A DNA stretch of 64,000 bases from Marinimicrobium agarilyticum DSM 16975 (GCF_000423345.1 NZ_KE384008.1:562857-626856), one strand, 5' to 3'; positions 43,012-54,676 are shown, numbered from the stretch's first letter. The notes: generated by a model from the sequence alone, not told the origin. Translations and numbers: made by a program.

Positions 43012-43992
43012 CTATTGCGCCAGCCAGTCGGCGGCGTCTTCCGCAAAATACGTAATAATCAAATCCGCCCCGGCCCGCTTGAACGCCAACAGGCTTTCAA
43101 GGGCCACAGCTTTTTCATCCACCACACCCGCGGCGGCGGCGGCCTTGATCATGGCGAATTCGCCGCTGACCTGATAGACCGCCAGCGGCCGCTCGGAGTG
43201 CGCCCGGATATCCGCCAGAACATCAAGATAGGCAATGCCCGGCTTGACCATCAGTACATCGGCCCCCTCGTCTTCATCCTGCAGGGACTCCGCCAGGGCC
43301 TCCCGCCGATTGGCCGGGTCCATCTGGTAACTCGACCGGGTGCCTTTGAAGTTGCTGTCCACCGCATCGCGGAAGGGTCCGTAAAACGCCGAGGCGAATT
43401 TGGTGGAGTAGGACATCACCGGCACATGACCGTAACCGGAGGCATCCAGCGCCGCGCGAATCGCGGCGATCATACCATCCTGCATGCCCGAGGGGGCAAT
43501 CATATCCACCCCGGCTTTTGCCGCGGTGACAACCTGCTTCTGGAGGTTGTTCAGGGTCGCATCGTTGTCGACATCGTGATCCCGCACCACGCCGCAGTGG
43601 CCGTGGTCGGTGTACTCGCAAAAGCAGTTGTCACTGATCACGCACATTTCGGGCTGCGCCTGCTTGGCGGTGCGGATCATGCGGGCCATGAGGCCGTCTT
43701 CGTTCCAGGTATCGGACCCGATATCGTCTTTGTGACGGGACACACCGAACAGCAACACCGCCCGAATGCCCTTTTGCCAGGCACTTTTCACTTTGTCCGC
43801 GAGTTGGCTTTCGGGGTAGCGAACCACGCCCGGCATGCTGCTGATCTCGACCGGCTGTTCGATGTCTTCTTCGATGAACATGGGCAGGATGAGGTCGCTG
43901 ACGGTGAGGCGGGTTTCCCGAACCATGTCGCGCAGCGCGGCGGTGCGGCGCAAGCGGCGGAAGCGGAATTCGGGATGGGTGTCGTTGGTCAT
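43012..43992 (-). CDS. hemB: Delta-aminolevulinic acid dehydratase (porphobilinogen synthase)
   Basis: A 326-residue haem-biosynthesis enzyme that condenses two 5-aminolevulinate molecules to porphobilinogen. The two active-site Lys are in SYSTKFASAFYGPFR and LMVKPGIAYLD. The metal site DNCFCEYTDHGHCG has three Cys, so it is the zinc-using form. The length is normal. It is probably first in a transcript with the DUF3012 and jetABC genes; the 614 bp upstream contain large hairpin repeats rather than a gene. Confidence 0.95.
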   Translation of the reverse strand: MTNDTHPEFRFRRLRRTAALRDMVRETRLTVSDLILPMFIEEDIEQPVEISSMPGVVRYPESQLADKVKSAWQKGIRAVLLFGVSRHKDDIGSDTWNEDGLMARMIRTAKQAQPEMCVISDNCFCEYTDHGHCGVVRDHDVDNDATLNNLQKQVVTAAKAGVDMIAPSGMQDGMIAAIRAALDASGYGHVPVMSYSTKFASAFYGPFRDAVDSNFKGTRSSYQMDPANRREALAESLQDEDEGADVLMVKPGIAYLDVLADIRAHSERPLAVYQVSGEFAMIKAAAAAGVVDEKAVALESLLAFKRAGADLIITYFAEDAADWLAQ

Positions 43993-44042
43993 TTTTTAAC
44001 CTCGGTTGTTTAGCTTTTCTTTTTGGGGACTTCGCATTGTTG

Positions 44043-44199
44043 AGCTCCGGGTGGGCATACCATCGCGAGACCCGCCGTGAATACATCCATGTAGGCTTCT
44101 CATCGGCATCCATGCCGCGGCTTTGGCTCCTGCGTCGCTCTAGCACCTACATCCATGTAGGCGTCAGAGAGTCTCGCAATGGTATGCCCACCCGGAGCT
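44043..44199 (+). repeat. Large hairpin repeat, element 1
   Basis: Arms of 29 bp (44043-44071 and 44171-44199) are complementary with one mismatch, around a 99-bp core. The core starts with GCCGTGAATACATCC, then ATGTAGGCT, and has an inner hairpin GGCAT-cc-ATGCC. It also repeats ACATCCATGTAGGC near its other end. Flanks shared with element 3 are ACTTCGCAT before it and TTTTGAGATAGCA after it. I define + by the GCCGTGAA core orientation. Confidence 0.8.
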
Positions 44200-44395
44200 G
44201 GTGCGAGCTGCAAGTTGTTTTGAGATAGCAGGCTTCATTTTTAACTCGGTTGTGAGTGTATTTTGATTTTTTGGTAGGTGGCGCTTTCGCTTACCTACCC
44301 TACGCGCAACAAAAGTTAAGTTGAGATAGAAAGTTTTATCTCTCGTTCGTTGAGTTGGCCAAACGCGCGCACCCTATGTCGAGTGGTGGCACTGA

Positions 44396-44505
44396 GGCGG
44401 GATTGGGGAATACCCATTGGAGACTCTCTGAGGCATGGATGCCGATGAGAAGCCCCCATGGATGGGTTTACGGCGGGTCTCCAATGGGTATTCCCCACTC
44501 CCGCC
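44396..44505 (-). repeat. Large hairpin repeat, element 2
   Basis: Arms of 29 bp (44396-44424 and 44477-44505), one mismatch. Read on the minus strand, the core starts GCCGTAAACCCATCC, then ATGGGGGCT, and then the same GGCAT-cc-ATGCC inner hairpin as element 1. The arm sequence differs clearly from the other elements but is self-complementary. Confidence 0.8.
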
Positions 44506-44606
44506 GGACAAAGACGAAACCACCCTACTCCCATTCGAACGCGATCCGATGGTTATACCCCGCCTGCAAGCCGGACGTTACGTAACCACCCAAGCAAACA
44601 ACAAAA

Positions 44607-45032
44607 TCAGACCGCCAAGGCACCTTCGTGGGACCACTCGCAGCGGACGTGCATGTCGCCTGAGCCTGGCTTGTGGTAGTTCGCCGTGGACTCCCAGGTG
44701 AACGTATGCGTGCCCGAGAGCTCCGTTTCCAAGTGCACCGTCGCCGAGACCCAATACATACGGCTCAGCAAATCCTCAAACTGAGCGATCCACTGGTCCC
44801 ACTCATACTCCACCGCCTTATACGACGCCCCGAAATGCATCACCTCCGTCTGATAATGCCCCGGGCGCATCTCCACCTGCGGAATCGAAAACATCTCCTG
44901 AGACAAAAAAGGCCAGTCATCCGCATGAGGCAAGGTCAACATCGCCTCGCGATTCACCTCCAACCGCTGCCCCTCGGACGGCAAATACGCCGTATCCTTG
45001 ATACAACCGTAAACAATAGACTCCTGATCCAT
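44607..45032 (-). CDS. Hypothetical protein
   Basis: A 141-residue soluble protein with a good AGGAG ribosome site. It is rich in aromatic and acidic residues (HADDWPFLSQEMFSIPQ, YEWDQWIAQFEDLLSRMYW). No signal peptide, TM segment or recognised family. It follows the lytic-transglycosylase-like gene by 40 bp on the same strand. Confidence 0.65.
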   Translation of the reverse strand: MDQESIVYGCIKDTAYLPSEGQRLEVNREAMLTLPHADDWPFLSQEMFSIPQVEMRPGHYQTEVMHFGASYKAVEYEWDQWIAQFEDLLSRMYWVSATVHLETELSGTHTFTWESTANYHKPGSGDMHVRCEWSHEGALAV

Positions 45033-45072
45033 AGCCGCTCCTGTTACGACTTCAAATCAAATGGGTAACTGA

Positions 45073-45680
45073 TCACCGAAGCGGCCACCACCAAGGCCCC
45101 TTGAACCGGCGTTCACACTCTTCCAACTGCTTCTTGTAACGCTTCGCACGCTCTCCCACCTTGTTGGCGACGCCCACCAACCAGGCCTTATCATTGTATG
45201 TGCGCCGCTCGTAACCGCCGTGCCCCTCGTGGTACGCCAGGTACAGGTTGCGCGCATCGTTCTTGCCGATGCCCACCCGCTTGTGGCTCTGCGCATTGTA
45301 CCAACCGACAAAGTCCACCGCGTCCGCAAAACGGCTGCGGCTGGCCCAGTGGTTACCGCTCATGCGCTGGTACTCCTTCCAGGTCTCGTCCTTCACCTGA
45401 GCGTAGCCATAGGCGCTGCTCTTGCGCGGCCCGGGAATCACCCAGAGAATTTTCGTGCGCGGCGGTTTGGCCTTGGGCTTGAAGCTGGACTCCTGATACA
45501 TGATCGCCATCAGTGTCGAAATATCCGAGCCCCAGCGGCGTTCCGCCCTCCGGGCATCGTCGTACCAGCCGCGTTTTTCATCGAACACGTCGCAGATATT
45601 CTCCGAGCTCTTGGGCGGTGCCGAAGCGCAGCCGCTCAAGAGCGCCAGTGCCAGAGCGCCCAGTAAAACTGAATACCGCA

Positions 45681-45681
<1 letters not shown>
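45073..45681 (-). CDS. Lipoprotein with SLT-type lytic transglycosylase domain
   Basis: About 202 residues with lipobox LLSGCASAP. The domain has an SLT-like catalytic Glu in MYQESSFKP followed by SAYGYAQVKDETW and AYHEGHGGY, the motif order of soluble lytic transglycosylases, which cleave peptidoglycan glycan strands. ATG 45681 overlaps the ligA stop (TAATG), indicating coupling. The open frame further upstream inside ligA is not needed. Confidence 0.82.
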
Positions 45682-47771
<2,090 letters not shown>

Positions 47772-47785
47772 TCAAGGAGCGGGCC

Positions 47786-48904
47786 TCAGTGGGCCCGCGA
47801 CAGCTGTTTGCGTTCGAATTCGTGGATGCGTTGACGACAATGCTCCTGGGTCTGCCGGGTCAGGACGCTGCGATTCTCGTCTTTCATCTCCCCGCCCAGT
47901 TCAAAAGCGATGGAGCGAGCGGCTTCCAGCATTTCGTCGAACACCTCCACGTTCTCAAGGTCCACGCTCTCCAATGGCAAGGTCATGAACAGGCTGACCC
48001 CCGGGGTGGTGAAGTCATCCATGCCATCCAGGTCGAATGTGCCCGGCTTCACCATATTCGCCAGGCTGAACAGAATCGCCCCACCGCCCTTGGGGTCTTC
48101 ATAGCGGTGGAAAATATTCATGTCGCCATAGCGCAGCCCAGCGTCCAGCAAGGCATCCAACAGCGCATCCCCCCGGAACTGCTGGCCACTCGGTGCCATG
48201 ACGTTGATGATCAGTACCTCTTCCGGAAGCGGCGCGGGCTTGGGCTCCGGCTTGGCCGCCGCCCTGTCGGGGGCCTTTGGTTTGGGGGCCGAGGGCTTGG
48301 GTGGCTCTTGGGCGCGCTTGGGCTCCGGCTTCGGAGCGGGTCTTTCAGGCGCTTTCGGTGGGGGCGTGGGGCGAGCGGGTTCGGGCTCATCATCCAGACC
48401 GCCTCCCAGAGAAGGTTCAATGCGCCCGTCGTCACGGCCATAGGTGTCATCTTCCTCGGTTTCCATGAGGATAGGCACTGACTCGTCGAGGTTCAGGGTT
48501 ACCTGTTGCGGGATGCTGCTGCGTCTGGACTCCGCCGGCGCGGGCTCTTCTTCGCGCGGACGCTCTTCATAGTCGTCGTCGGGGTCCGGATCATAGGCTT
48601 CGTCGAGCCACTCGCCATCCTGCTCGGTGTCATCCACATCCAGCTCATCCGCCGGCGGCTGCCCGTCGAAGGGGCGCTCATCCTCCGGGGTTTCCCGATA
48701 GGCCACCACGCGCGCGCCACCGTTGGGCAGTTCGGCGCTGTTGTAATCGTCCCGAGCCTCTTTAGCACCGCCGGTCGCGCTTGAGCGGCGCATGGAGCGG
48801 GAGACCTTGATTGAATCCTTCTGGGCGTTGCGCATGCGCCGCCAGCCATCGAGGAGGATCCCGAGGATCAGCAGGATAATGAGTATCGTCAGCCAGTCAC
48901 CCAT
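47786..48904 (-). CDS. zipA: Cell division protein ZipA
   Basis: A 372-residue division protein. It has an N-terminal membrane anchor (WLTILIILLILGILLDGW), an acidic then Pro/Lys-rich disordered linker (about 40-225) and a C-terminal FtsZ-binding domain (about 230-360; INVMAPSGQQFRGDALLDAL, FDLDGMDDFTTPGVSLFMTL). It tethers FtsZ to the membrane. Position 32 bp after smc and 59 bp before ligA supports the assignment. Confidence 0.93.
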   Translation of the reverse strand: MGDWLTILIILLILGILLDGWRRMRNAQKDSIKVSRSMRRSSATGGAKEARDDYNSAELPNGGARVVAYRETPEDERPFDGQPPADELDVDDTEQDGEWLDEAYDPDPDDDYEERPREEEPAPAESRRSSIPQQVTLNLDESVPILMETEEDDTYGRDDGRIEPSLGGGLDDEPEPARPTPPPKAPERPAPKPEPKRAQEPPKPSAPKPKAPDRAAAKPEPKPAPLPEEVLIINVMAPSGQQFRGDALLDALLDAGLRYGDMNIFHRYEDPKGGGAILFSLANMVKPGTFDLDGMDDFTTPGVSLFMTLPLESVDLENVEVFDEMLEAARSIAFELGGEMKDENRSVLTRQTQEHCRQRIHEFERKQLSRAH

Positions 48905-48936
48905 AGCGTTTTCCGTCAGTTACTCCGTTCGGCGCA

Positions 48937-51900
48937 TTAGACGGCGGCCAGTTCGGCCGCCTCATCCACATCCACAGTCACCAGGCGGGAAACGCCCGGT
49001 TCATGCATAGTAACACCCATCAATTGATGTGCCATTTCCATGGCAATCTTGTTGTGGGTAATGTAAATAAACTGAACATGTTCTGCCATCTCTTCCACCA
49101 TGCGGGCATAGCGACCGACGTTGGCGTCATCCAGCGGCGCGTCCACCTCATCCAGCATACAGAACGGCGCCGGGTTGAGCCGGAAAATCGAGAACACCAG
49201 TGCAATCGCCGTCAGCGCCTTTTCCCCGCCCGAGAGCAGATGGATGGTGCTGTTTCGTTTGCCGGGGGGCCGGGCCATGATGGCGATACCTGTATCGAGT
49301 AAATCTTCGCCCGTGAGTTCCAAATAAGCGTGCCCGCCACCGAAGACTTTCGGGAACAGCTCCTGTAGCGAGCGGTTCACCTCGTCGAAGGTTTCCTTGA
49401 AGCGGGTCCGGGTTTCCCGGTCGATTTTCTTGATGGCGTTTTCCAGTGTTTCCAGCGCTTCGCGCAGGTCTTCGTCCTGGGCGTCCAGATACTGCTTGCG
49501 CTCGGACTCGGTCTGGTATTCATCGATCGCCGCCAGGTTGATCGGACCCAGCCGGGCGATGCGACCGGCTACCTGCTCCAGTTCCTGCTCCAACGGTTTG
49601 ACATCGGTCCCCTCGGGCAACTCGGCCAGCAGGGTCTCCAGTTCGAAGGACTCTTCTTTGATCTGTTCGGCCAGACCGGAACGCTGGACCTCGAAGGTTT
49701 GCGCGGCCAGGCGCTCCTGCTCCAGATGAGAGCGCACCGCCTGCACTTCCTGCTCGGCTTTGTGGCGCGCCTGCTCGGCCGTGCGCAGCTCCTGTTCCAC
49801 CTCTTCCAGCGCCGAGCGGGCTTGGGACAGCTCGCCCTCGACCGCCAGGCGTTTGTCCAGGTTGGCCTCCAGCTCGAGCTGGTGCTCCTCGACCGGGTCC
49901 CGGGTCTCACCCAGGGCTTCCAGCAGCTGCTCCTTGCGCTCGCGCAGACGCTGGGTCTGTTCCTGCAAGCGGGTGATGCCCAGCCGGATACTGTCGAGCT
50001 GGGTTCTGAGGGACTGGGCGCGCATGGCCATTTCGTGGGCCTTGTCCCGATCGTGACGGGCTTTCTGGCGAGCGTCGTCCAGCGCGCCGCGAATCCGGTC
50101 GCGCTCCTGCATCAGTCGCTCGCGCTCGTCCGTGTCCCGCTCCATGAACTCGATCGCTTCGCTCAGGATCATGCGGGCCTCGGCCAGCTGTTCACTTTCC
50201 TGATCCATCTGTTCGCTGGCTTCGCGGATTTCGGTTTCCGCCCGCTCACGCCGCACCGATATCTGTTCAATACGGGCCTGTTTGGCACTTAACTGGGAGC
50301 GCAGATCACTGGCCTTGCGGCTCTGTTCGTCCACCTCGCGGCGGGTGGTTTCCCGCTCCCGCTCCAGGTTCTGGACGGTTTCCCGGCCTTCGGTGCGCGC
50401 CTCATCGACCCGCGCGACTTCCGCTTCCCGCTCCTCAATGGCGGCATCCAGCTCTTCCAGTTCCTGGCGGCGGGCAATCACACCGGCGCTGGCGTCGGTA
50501 TCCCGCGCCACTTTCAGCCACTGCGGGCCGAGCCAGATGCCGTCCCGGGTGATCACCGATTCGCCGGCTTCCAGCTGGGCGCGCAGCGCCAGCGCCCCGG
50601 ACAGGTCTTCGGCGATGTAGACGCCCTGGAGCAGTTCGCTAAGATCCCAATCGGCCTGGACCTTGTCCTGCAGCCGGGCGGCTTTCTGACCGGTCGAGGC
50701 GTTCGGCCGGCGATCGGTATCCAGCAGCACCAGCTCGCCCTGACTGAGCCCGGCCAGAGTGTCTGCCACCGCATCGAGGCCCTCGACGCAGACCGCCTGC
50801 AGGCTGTTGCCAAGGACCGTTTCAACGGCCTTGTCCCAGTCATCGGAGACGGTGAGGGTTTCCGCCAGTCGGGGCTTGTCGGTCAACTGATGTTCAGCCA
50901 ACCAATCGGCCACGGCCTCGCTTTTCTCGCCCAGGGCCGCCTGTTGCAACGCTTCCAGAGAGGCGTGGCGACCGCGCAGACTCTGCAGCTTGCTGCGGGC
51001 CTGGTCCAGATCGTCGGCAAGCCGGTTATTGGCTTCACGCTGGGTTTCCAGTTGGTCGCCCAGCTGCTCGCTGCGCGAGCGCTTTTCGTCAATCACCAGA
51101 TCCAGCTCGGCCAGCTGCTCGTTCAGCTGTTCGATTTCTTCATCGGCGGAGCCTACCTGGAGGTTGGAGCGTTCTTCTTTCAAGCGGTCAATGCGCTGCA
51201 GCAGCCGCTGCTGGACCTGCTCCAAGTGCTGAATCCGGGATTGTTGGACTTCGGCCCGCTGCCGGGGTTCGGCCGCGCGCTGGTTGAAACTGTCCCACTC
51301 GCTCTGCCAGCGCTGCATGGCCTCTTCGGCCTCCTGCAGGGCATCACCGGAGGTTTCCTCGGCGGCGCGAATCAGTTCCAGTTCGGGCTCAAGCTCCATT
51401 AATTCGGCTTCCCAGCCTTCGGCCTTCTCCCGATCAAATTGAAGACTGTCTTCGGCCTCGCGGCTGTCCCGGTTGGTCTGTTCCAGGTCGGTCTGCAACT
51501 GGCGACCGCGCTCCTGAGCGTGCTGGATCGTCTGCTCAATCCGGGCAATATCGGCGCCGATGGCGTAATAGCGCCCCTGTACTTCGTTGAACTTGTCCTG
51601 CAGCTCGGTGTATTGGCTGCGGCACTTCTCGATCTGGGTGTCCTTGTTGACCTGGTCGGTCACAAAAGACTCCATGCGCAGCTCCAGGTCCCGGATTCCT
51701 TCCTGCTTGGCCTTGGCCTGGTCGTCCAGGTTGCGATACTTCAATGCCTGCAACTGGGCCTTGAGCTGGCGCTCCTCTTTCTTGAATTCGGTGTACTTTT
51801 CCGCGGCCTGGGCCTGGCGCTGCAGCCGGCTCAGCTGGCGTTCCAGCTCGTCCCGAATATCGGTCAGGCGCTCGAGGTTTTCCAGAGTGCGGCGCATGCG

Positions 51901-52446
51901 GTTTTCCGTGTCGCGCCGACGCTCCTTGTACTTGGAAATCCCGGCGGCCTCTTCGATGTAAACCCGCAGGTCTTCGGGCTTGGCTTCGATCAGCCGGGAA
52001 ATCATGCCCTGTTCGATGATGGCGTAGCTGCGCGGCCCCAGGCCGGTGCCCAGGAAAATGTCGGTGATGTCACGGCGCCGACATTTGGTGCCGTTAAGGT
52101 AATAGATGTTCTGGGCGTCGCGGGTGACTTTGCGCTTGATGGAAATTTCGTTGAACGCGGCGTACTCGCCTTGAACCGTCTTGTCAGTGTTGTCGAACAC
52201 CAGCTCGATAGACGCCTGCCCGACCGGTTTGCGGGCGTTGGAGCCGTTAAAGATGACGTCGGTCATGGACTCGCCGCGGAGGTTCTTGGCAGAGGACTCC
52301 CCCATCACCCAACGCACCGCGTCGATGATATTGGACTTGCCACAGCCGTTGGGGCCGACAACCGCACACAAATTGCTGGGGAAGTTGACCGTGGTGGGGT
52401 CGACAAAAGATTTAAAACCGACCAGCTTGATACACTTGAGGCGCAT
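48937..52446 (-). CDS. smc: Chromosome segregation protein SMC
   Basis: A 1169-residue SMC ATPase. Walker A is in GPNGCGKSNIIDAVRWVMGE, with a coiled coil, hinge (about 500-650), second coiled coil, signature LLSGGEKALTAIAL and Walker B FCMLDEVDAPLDD. Length and motif order are canonical. It is the housekeeping condensin, distinct from the MksB/JetC ATPase also encoded in this window. It lies upstream of zipA. Confidence 0.96.
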   Translation of the reverse strand: MRLKCIKLVGFKSFVDPTTVNFPSNLCAVVGPNGCGKSNIIDAVRWVMGESSAKNLRGESMTDVIFNGSNARKPVGQASIELVFDNTDKTVQGEYAAFNEISIKRKVTRDAQNIYYLNGTKCRRRDITDIFLGTGLGPRSYAIIEQGMISRLIEAKPEDLRVYIEEAAGISKYKERRRDTENRMRRTLENLERLTDIRDELERQLSRLQRQAQAAEKYTEFKKEERQLKAQLQALKYRNLDDQAKAKQEGIRDLELRMESFVTDQVNKDTQIEKCRSQYTELQDKFNEVQGRYYAIGADIARIEQTIQHAQERGRQLQTDLEQTNRDSREAEDSLQFDREKAEGWEAELMELEPELELIRAAEETSGDALQEAEEAMQRWQSEWDSFNQRAAEPRQRAEVQQSRIQHLEQVQQRLLQRIDRLKEERSNLQVGSADEEIEQLNEQLAELDLVIDEKRSRSEQLGDQLETQREANNRLADDLDQARSKLQSLRGRHASLEALQQAALGEKSEAVADWLAEHQLTDKPRLAETLTVSDDWDKAVETVLGNSLQAVCVEGLDAVADTLAGLSQGELVLLDTDRRPNASTGQKAARLQDKVQADWDLSELLQGVYIAEDLSGALALRAQLEAGESVITRDGIWLGPQWLKVARDTDASAGVIARRQELEELDAAIEEREAEVARVDEARTEGRETVQNLERERETTRREVDEQSRKASDLRSQLSAKQARIEQISVRRERAETEIREASEQMDQESEQLAEARMILSEAIEFMERDTDERERLMQERDRIRGALDDARQKARHDRDKAHEMAMRAQSLRTQLDSIRLGITRLQEQTQRLRERKEQLLEALGETRDPVEEHQLELEANLDKRLAVEGELSQARSALEEVEQELRTAEQARHKAEQEVQAVRSHLEQERLAAQTFEVQRSGLAEQIKEESFELETLLAELPEGTDVKPLEQELEQVAGRIARLGPINLAAIDEYQTESERKQYLDAQDEDLREALETLENAIKKIDRETRTRFKETFDEVNRSLQELFPKVFGGGHAYLELTGEDLLDTGIAIMARPPGKRNSTIHLLSGGEKALTAIALVFSIFRLNPAPFCMLDEVDAPLDDANVGRYARMVEEMAEHVQFIYITHNKIAMEMAHQLMGVTMHEPGVSRLVTVDVDEAAELAAV

Positions 52447-52547
52447 AGGTCCCTATTCACTCTGTTCTTGGCGTTGATTACAACCGCCGGGCGCTCGCCC
52501 GAGCCTTTGCCAAGGCGGGCTAGCCCATTGAAATCGTTAGAATTTTG

Positions 52548-52575
52548 CCCTTCCCGGAAGGCGTCGCGGGAAGGG
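52548..52575. other. Stem-loop between ccmI and smc
   Basis: CCCTTCCCG (52548-52556) pairs with CGGGAAGGG (52567-52575) around a 10-nt loop. It follows the ccmI stop on the minus strand and may terminate or stabilise the ccm transcript. There is no clear U tract on either strand. Confidence 0.4.
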
Positions 52576-52609
52576 AATTGCAAAAGCGGGAATTCTACAC
52601 GGATTCGCC

Positions 52610-53890
52610 CTATTCGGCGATGGCTTCGTCGATGGTCAGCGTCAACGAGTCGGGAATATCGCTGAGATCCACGGGGCCCAGACTTCCCTGCCAATCCCCC
52701 GGCTGCGCGGAAGCGTCCCCACTTTTGGAGAGCCTGGCCACCAGCTCGACTTGGTTGACGGAGGCCAGAGAAGCGGCCGGTGACATGGCCATAGTTTCAT
52801 CCAATGTAATGGATGTTGGCAACTGTTCGACCTGCAGCGTCTTTATGGCGAGGGGCATCTTGGAACCCTGCCAGGCGCGGGCATAAACAAACACCCGCTC
52901 CTCGCCCGAATACTCCACCCCCTCTCCCAGGCGAACCTGCACGGGAATGGTAATGCCTTCGGCCTTGTCCGCATCGGGTTGCGCCGTGGGCGCCTCTTCC
53001 CCGAGCGCCTGCCGGGCACGCTCAATGCCCCGCTGGAAGGCCAAGGCGTTGCCCGAGCGAGGATTCATAACGGCGACTGCGCGCTCCCAATAATCGATGG
53101 CATCGCGATAATTCTGTTGGCCAAAGGCATCAATGCCGGCCAGCCCCAGAGCGGTGGTTTCTTGGGGGTTGGACGCCAGCGCCTCTTTCACGAGGGTTCG
53201 CGCCCGGGCGTTCAGCCTGTTGTCATCCCGAATAAACAACGTTTCCGCCAGTTCCGCCTGAATGCGAGGCGATCCTGGCTGCTGCTCCAGAATCTCTTCG
53301 TAAGCTTGAACGGCCTGATCATAATGACCCAGCTCCCTGAAATAATAGGCCAACAGGTAGCGATACTCCGTAGACTCGGGCTCCTCGTCCACCCGCCGCT
53401 TCAGTTGCTCAACCAATTCCCAGGTCCGGTCCTGATTGATCCGACGATCGTTGGCCAACGCGTCCCGGTCCGCCGCCGCTTTCTCGGCCCGCATCACCGC
53501 CAGCTTCACATCCTCGCTGGAACCACTCCATCGATAAAAGCCAACGCTCGCCACCACGAGTACAAGTGCGGTCATCACCAGCACGCGGCCTCCTGGCAGC
53601 GCCCGGCCGCGAGTGGGCCGGCTGGTGGCCAGCTCGCGCTCTTCTTCCAGCAGCGCCCGCTCCTGTTCGAGCTTCAGCTGCTCAAACGCCTGGGGTGAAA
53701 GCCGTCCGGCATCCCGGGCGGCCTCCAGCTCGGCCAGATGCTCGCGAAACAGCGCGACGTTCGCCTCGAGATAGTGCCGACGAACCCGCTCAAGATGGGA
53801 ACCAGAGGCTTTGCGCCGCATCGGCCAGAGAAAGAATGCCAGCGCCAGAGCCGTCAACAGCGCTATGGCCAACCATAGGGGGAACATCAT
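52610..53890 (-). CDS. ccmI: Cytochrome c biogenesis protein CcmI
   Basis: A 426-residue apocytochrome chaperone. It has an N-terminal TM (MFPLWLAIALLTALALAFFL), a cytoplasmic helical loop, a second TM (about 103-122) and periplasmic TPR-type repeats (EYRYLLAYYFRELGHYDQAV, YEEILEQQPGSPRIQAELAE), then a C-terminal beta domain. In the System I pathway it hands apocytochrome to CcmF/H. Its start overlaps the ccmH stop. Confidence 0.9.
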   Translation of the reverse strand: MMFPLWLAIALLTALALAFFLWPMRRKASGSHLERVRRHYLEANVALFREHLAELEAARDAGRLSPQAFEQLKLEQERALLEEERELATSRPTRGRALPGGRVLVMTALVLVVASVGFYRWSGSSEDVKLAVMRAEKAAADRDALANDRRINQDRTWELVEQLKRRVDEEPESTEYRYLLAYYFRELGHYDQAVQAYEEILEQQPGSPRIQAELAETLFIRDDNRLNARARTLVKEALASNPQETTALGLAGIDAFGQQNYRDAIDYWERAVAVMNPRSGNALAFQRGIERARQALGEEAPTAQPDADKAEGITIPVQVRLGEGVEYSGEERVFVYARAWQGSKMPLAIKTLQVEQLPTSITLDETMAMSPAASLASVNQVELVARLSKSGDASAQPGDWQGSLGPVDLSDIPDSLTLTIDEAIAE

Positions 53891-54414
53891 CGTTTCGGTG
53901 TCTCGTCGTCGGGGTCGTTTAGAAGCTCGTTGAGATGGGCGCGCTCGTCGGCGCTGAGGTCACTTTGCGCCGCATCCTGATTGCTCAAACCGGCGGCGCG
54001 GCGCTGACGCACCACCAATATCAGAATAATGACGCCAATGATCAGCACCACCGGTGGACCGGCCCACAGCACCAGGGTCGAGGGGGTAAGCGACGGCCGA
54101 TACAGAACATACTCGCCATAACGTTCGACCATAAAATCGATAATTTCCTTGTCCGAGCGCCCGTCTTCGATCAAGCGGTAGACCTGATCCCGCAGATCCT
54201 TGGCAATGGGCGCGTCGGACCCGGCCAGATTCTGATTCTGGCACTTGGGACAGCGCAGCTCGTCAATAAAGCTCTGATAGCGCTCGCGGTCTGCTTCGTT
54301 ATCGAACTGCCGTACATCCACTGCAGCCTGGGCGCCGAGACTCGACACCAGCAGAAAAGCCAGCAGGCACCATTGGCGCAAGATGGGATTGGTACGCAAG
54401 ATGTGATTGGACAC
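53887..54414 (-). CDS. ccmH: Cytochrome c-type biogenesis protein CcmH
   Basis: About 175 residues: signal peptide, then the thioredoxin-like helical domain with the apocytochrome-reducing motif LRCPKCQNQNL, a TM helix (LVLWAGPPVVLIIGVIILIL) and a short acidic cytosolic tail. The reading frame is open to 54576 on the minus strand, but that would run into tRNA promoter DNA. The GTG at 54414 has a GGGGGTG ribosome site just before it and starts the signal peptide. It is separated from ccmG by about 800 bp. Confidence 0.88.
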   Translation of the reverse strand: MSNHILRTNPILRQWCLLAFLLVSSLGAQAAVDVRQFDNEADRERYQSFIDELRCPKCQNQNLAGSDAPIAKDLRDQVYRLIEDGRSDKEIIDFMVERYGEYVLYRPSLTPSTLVLWAGPPVVLIIGVIILILVVRQRRAAGLSNQDAAQSDLSADERAHLNELLNDPDDETPKR

Positions 54415-54542
54415 AGCACCCCCGGGTGATTTCAGCGAAGCCGGAGTATAACAAGCCACCGTCGACACTGGCGAGGCAAGCGCCCCATCTTTGCAAGAGT
54501 TTTTACCGACGTAAGATTTTTGAAAAAAATGCCAAAAAGGAA

Positions 54543-54570
54543 TTGACCTCAGCCGCCGTTTCATTAGAAT
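54543..54570 (+). promoter_or_regulatory. Promoter of the tRNA-Val/tRNA-Asp unit
   Basis: TTGACC (54543-54548) and TAGAAT (54565-54570) with a 16-bp spacer, each 5 of 6 to consensus. The predicted transcript start is about 10 bp before tRNA-Val. It points away from ccmH. Confidence 0.65.
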
Positions 54571-54587
54571 ACGCACCTCTTGAGCGG

Positions 54588-54663
54588 GGGTGGTTAGCTC
54601 AGTTGGTAGAGCGGCGCCCTTACAAGGCGTAGGTCACAGGTTCGACTCCTGTACCACCCACCA
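54588..54663 (+). tRNA. tRNA-Val (anticodon TAC)
   Basis: A 76-nt cloverleaf: acceptor GGGTGGT/ACCACCC, D arm GCTC/GAGC, anticodon loop CTTACAA with TAC, T arm ACAGG-TTCGACT-CCTGT, discriminator A and encoded CCA. It is on the strand opposite to the ccm genes. Confidence 0.97.
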
Positions 54664-54676
54664 CGTTCAATACCGC

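Larger units (their letters stand above)
43993..44606. other. 614-bp gene-free gap with two hairpin repeats
   Basis: No credible gene. The gap upstream of hemB holds two large hairpin elements (44043-44199 and 44396-44505) in opposite orientation. The short open frames inside them are products of the repeat sequence. The region must also hold the hemB promoter (minus strand), which I cannot pin down. Confidence 0.6.

Noticed and set aside
44037-44228. Plus-strand ORF of 63 codons in the hemB upstream gap
   Set aside because: It is translation of hairpin element 1 and lacks a ribosome site. Similar spurious peptides arise in the other elements.
44043-44505. Possible CRISPR array
   Set aside because: The repeats are few, long, imperfect and palindromic, with no regular spacers and no cas genes nearby.
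54415-54576. 54-codon N-terminal extension of ccmH
   Set aside because: It would run into the tRNA promoter region. The GTG at 54414 has a ribosome site and starts a normal signal peptide.
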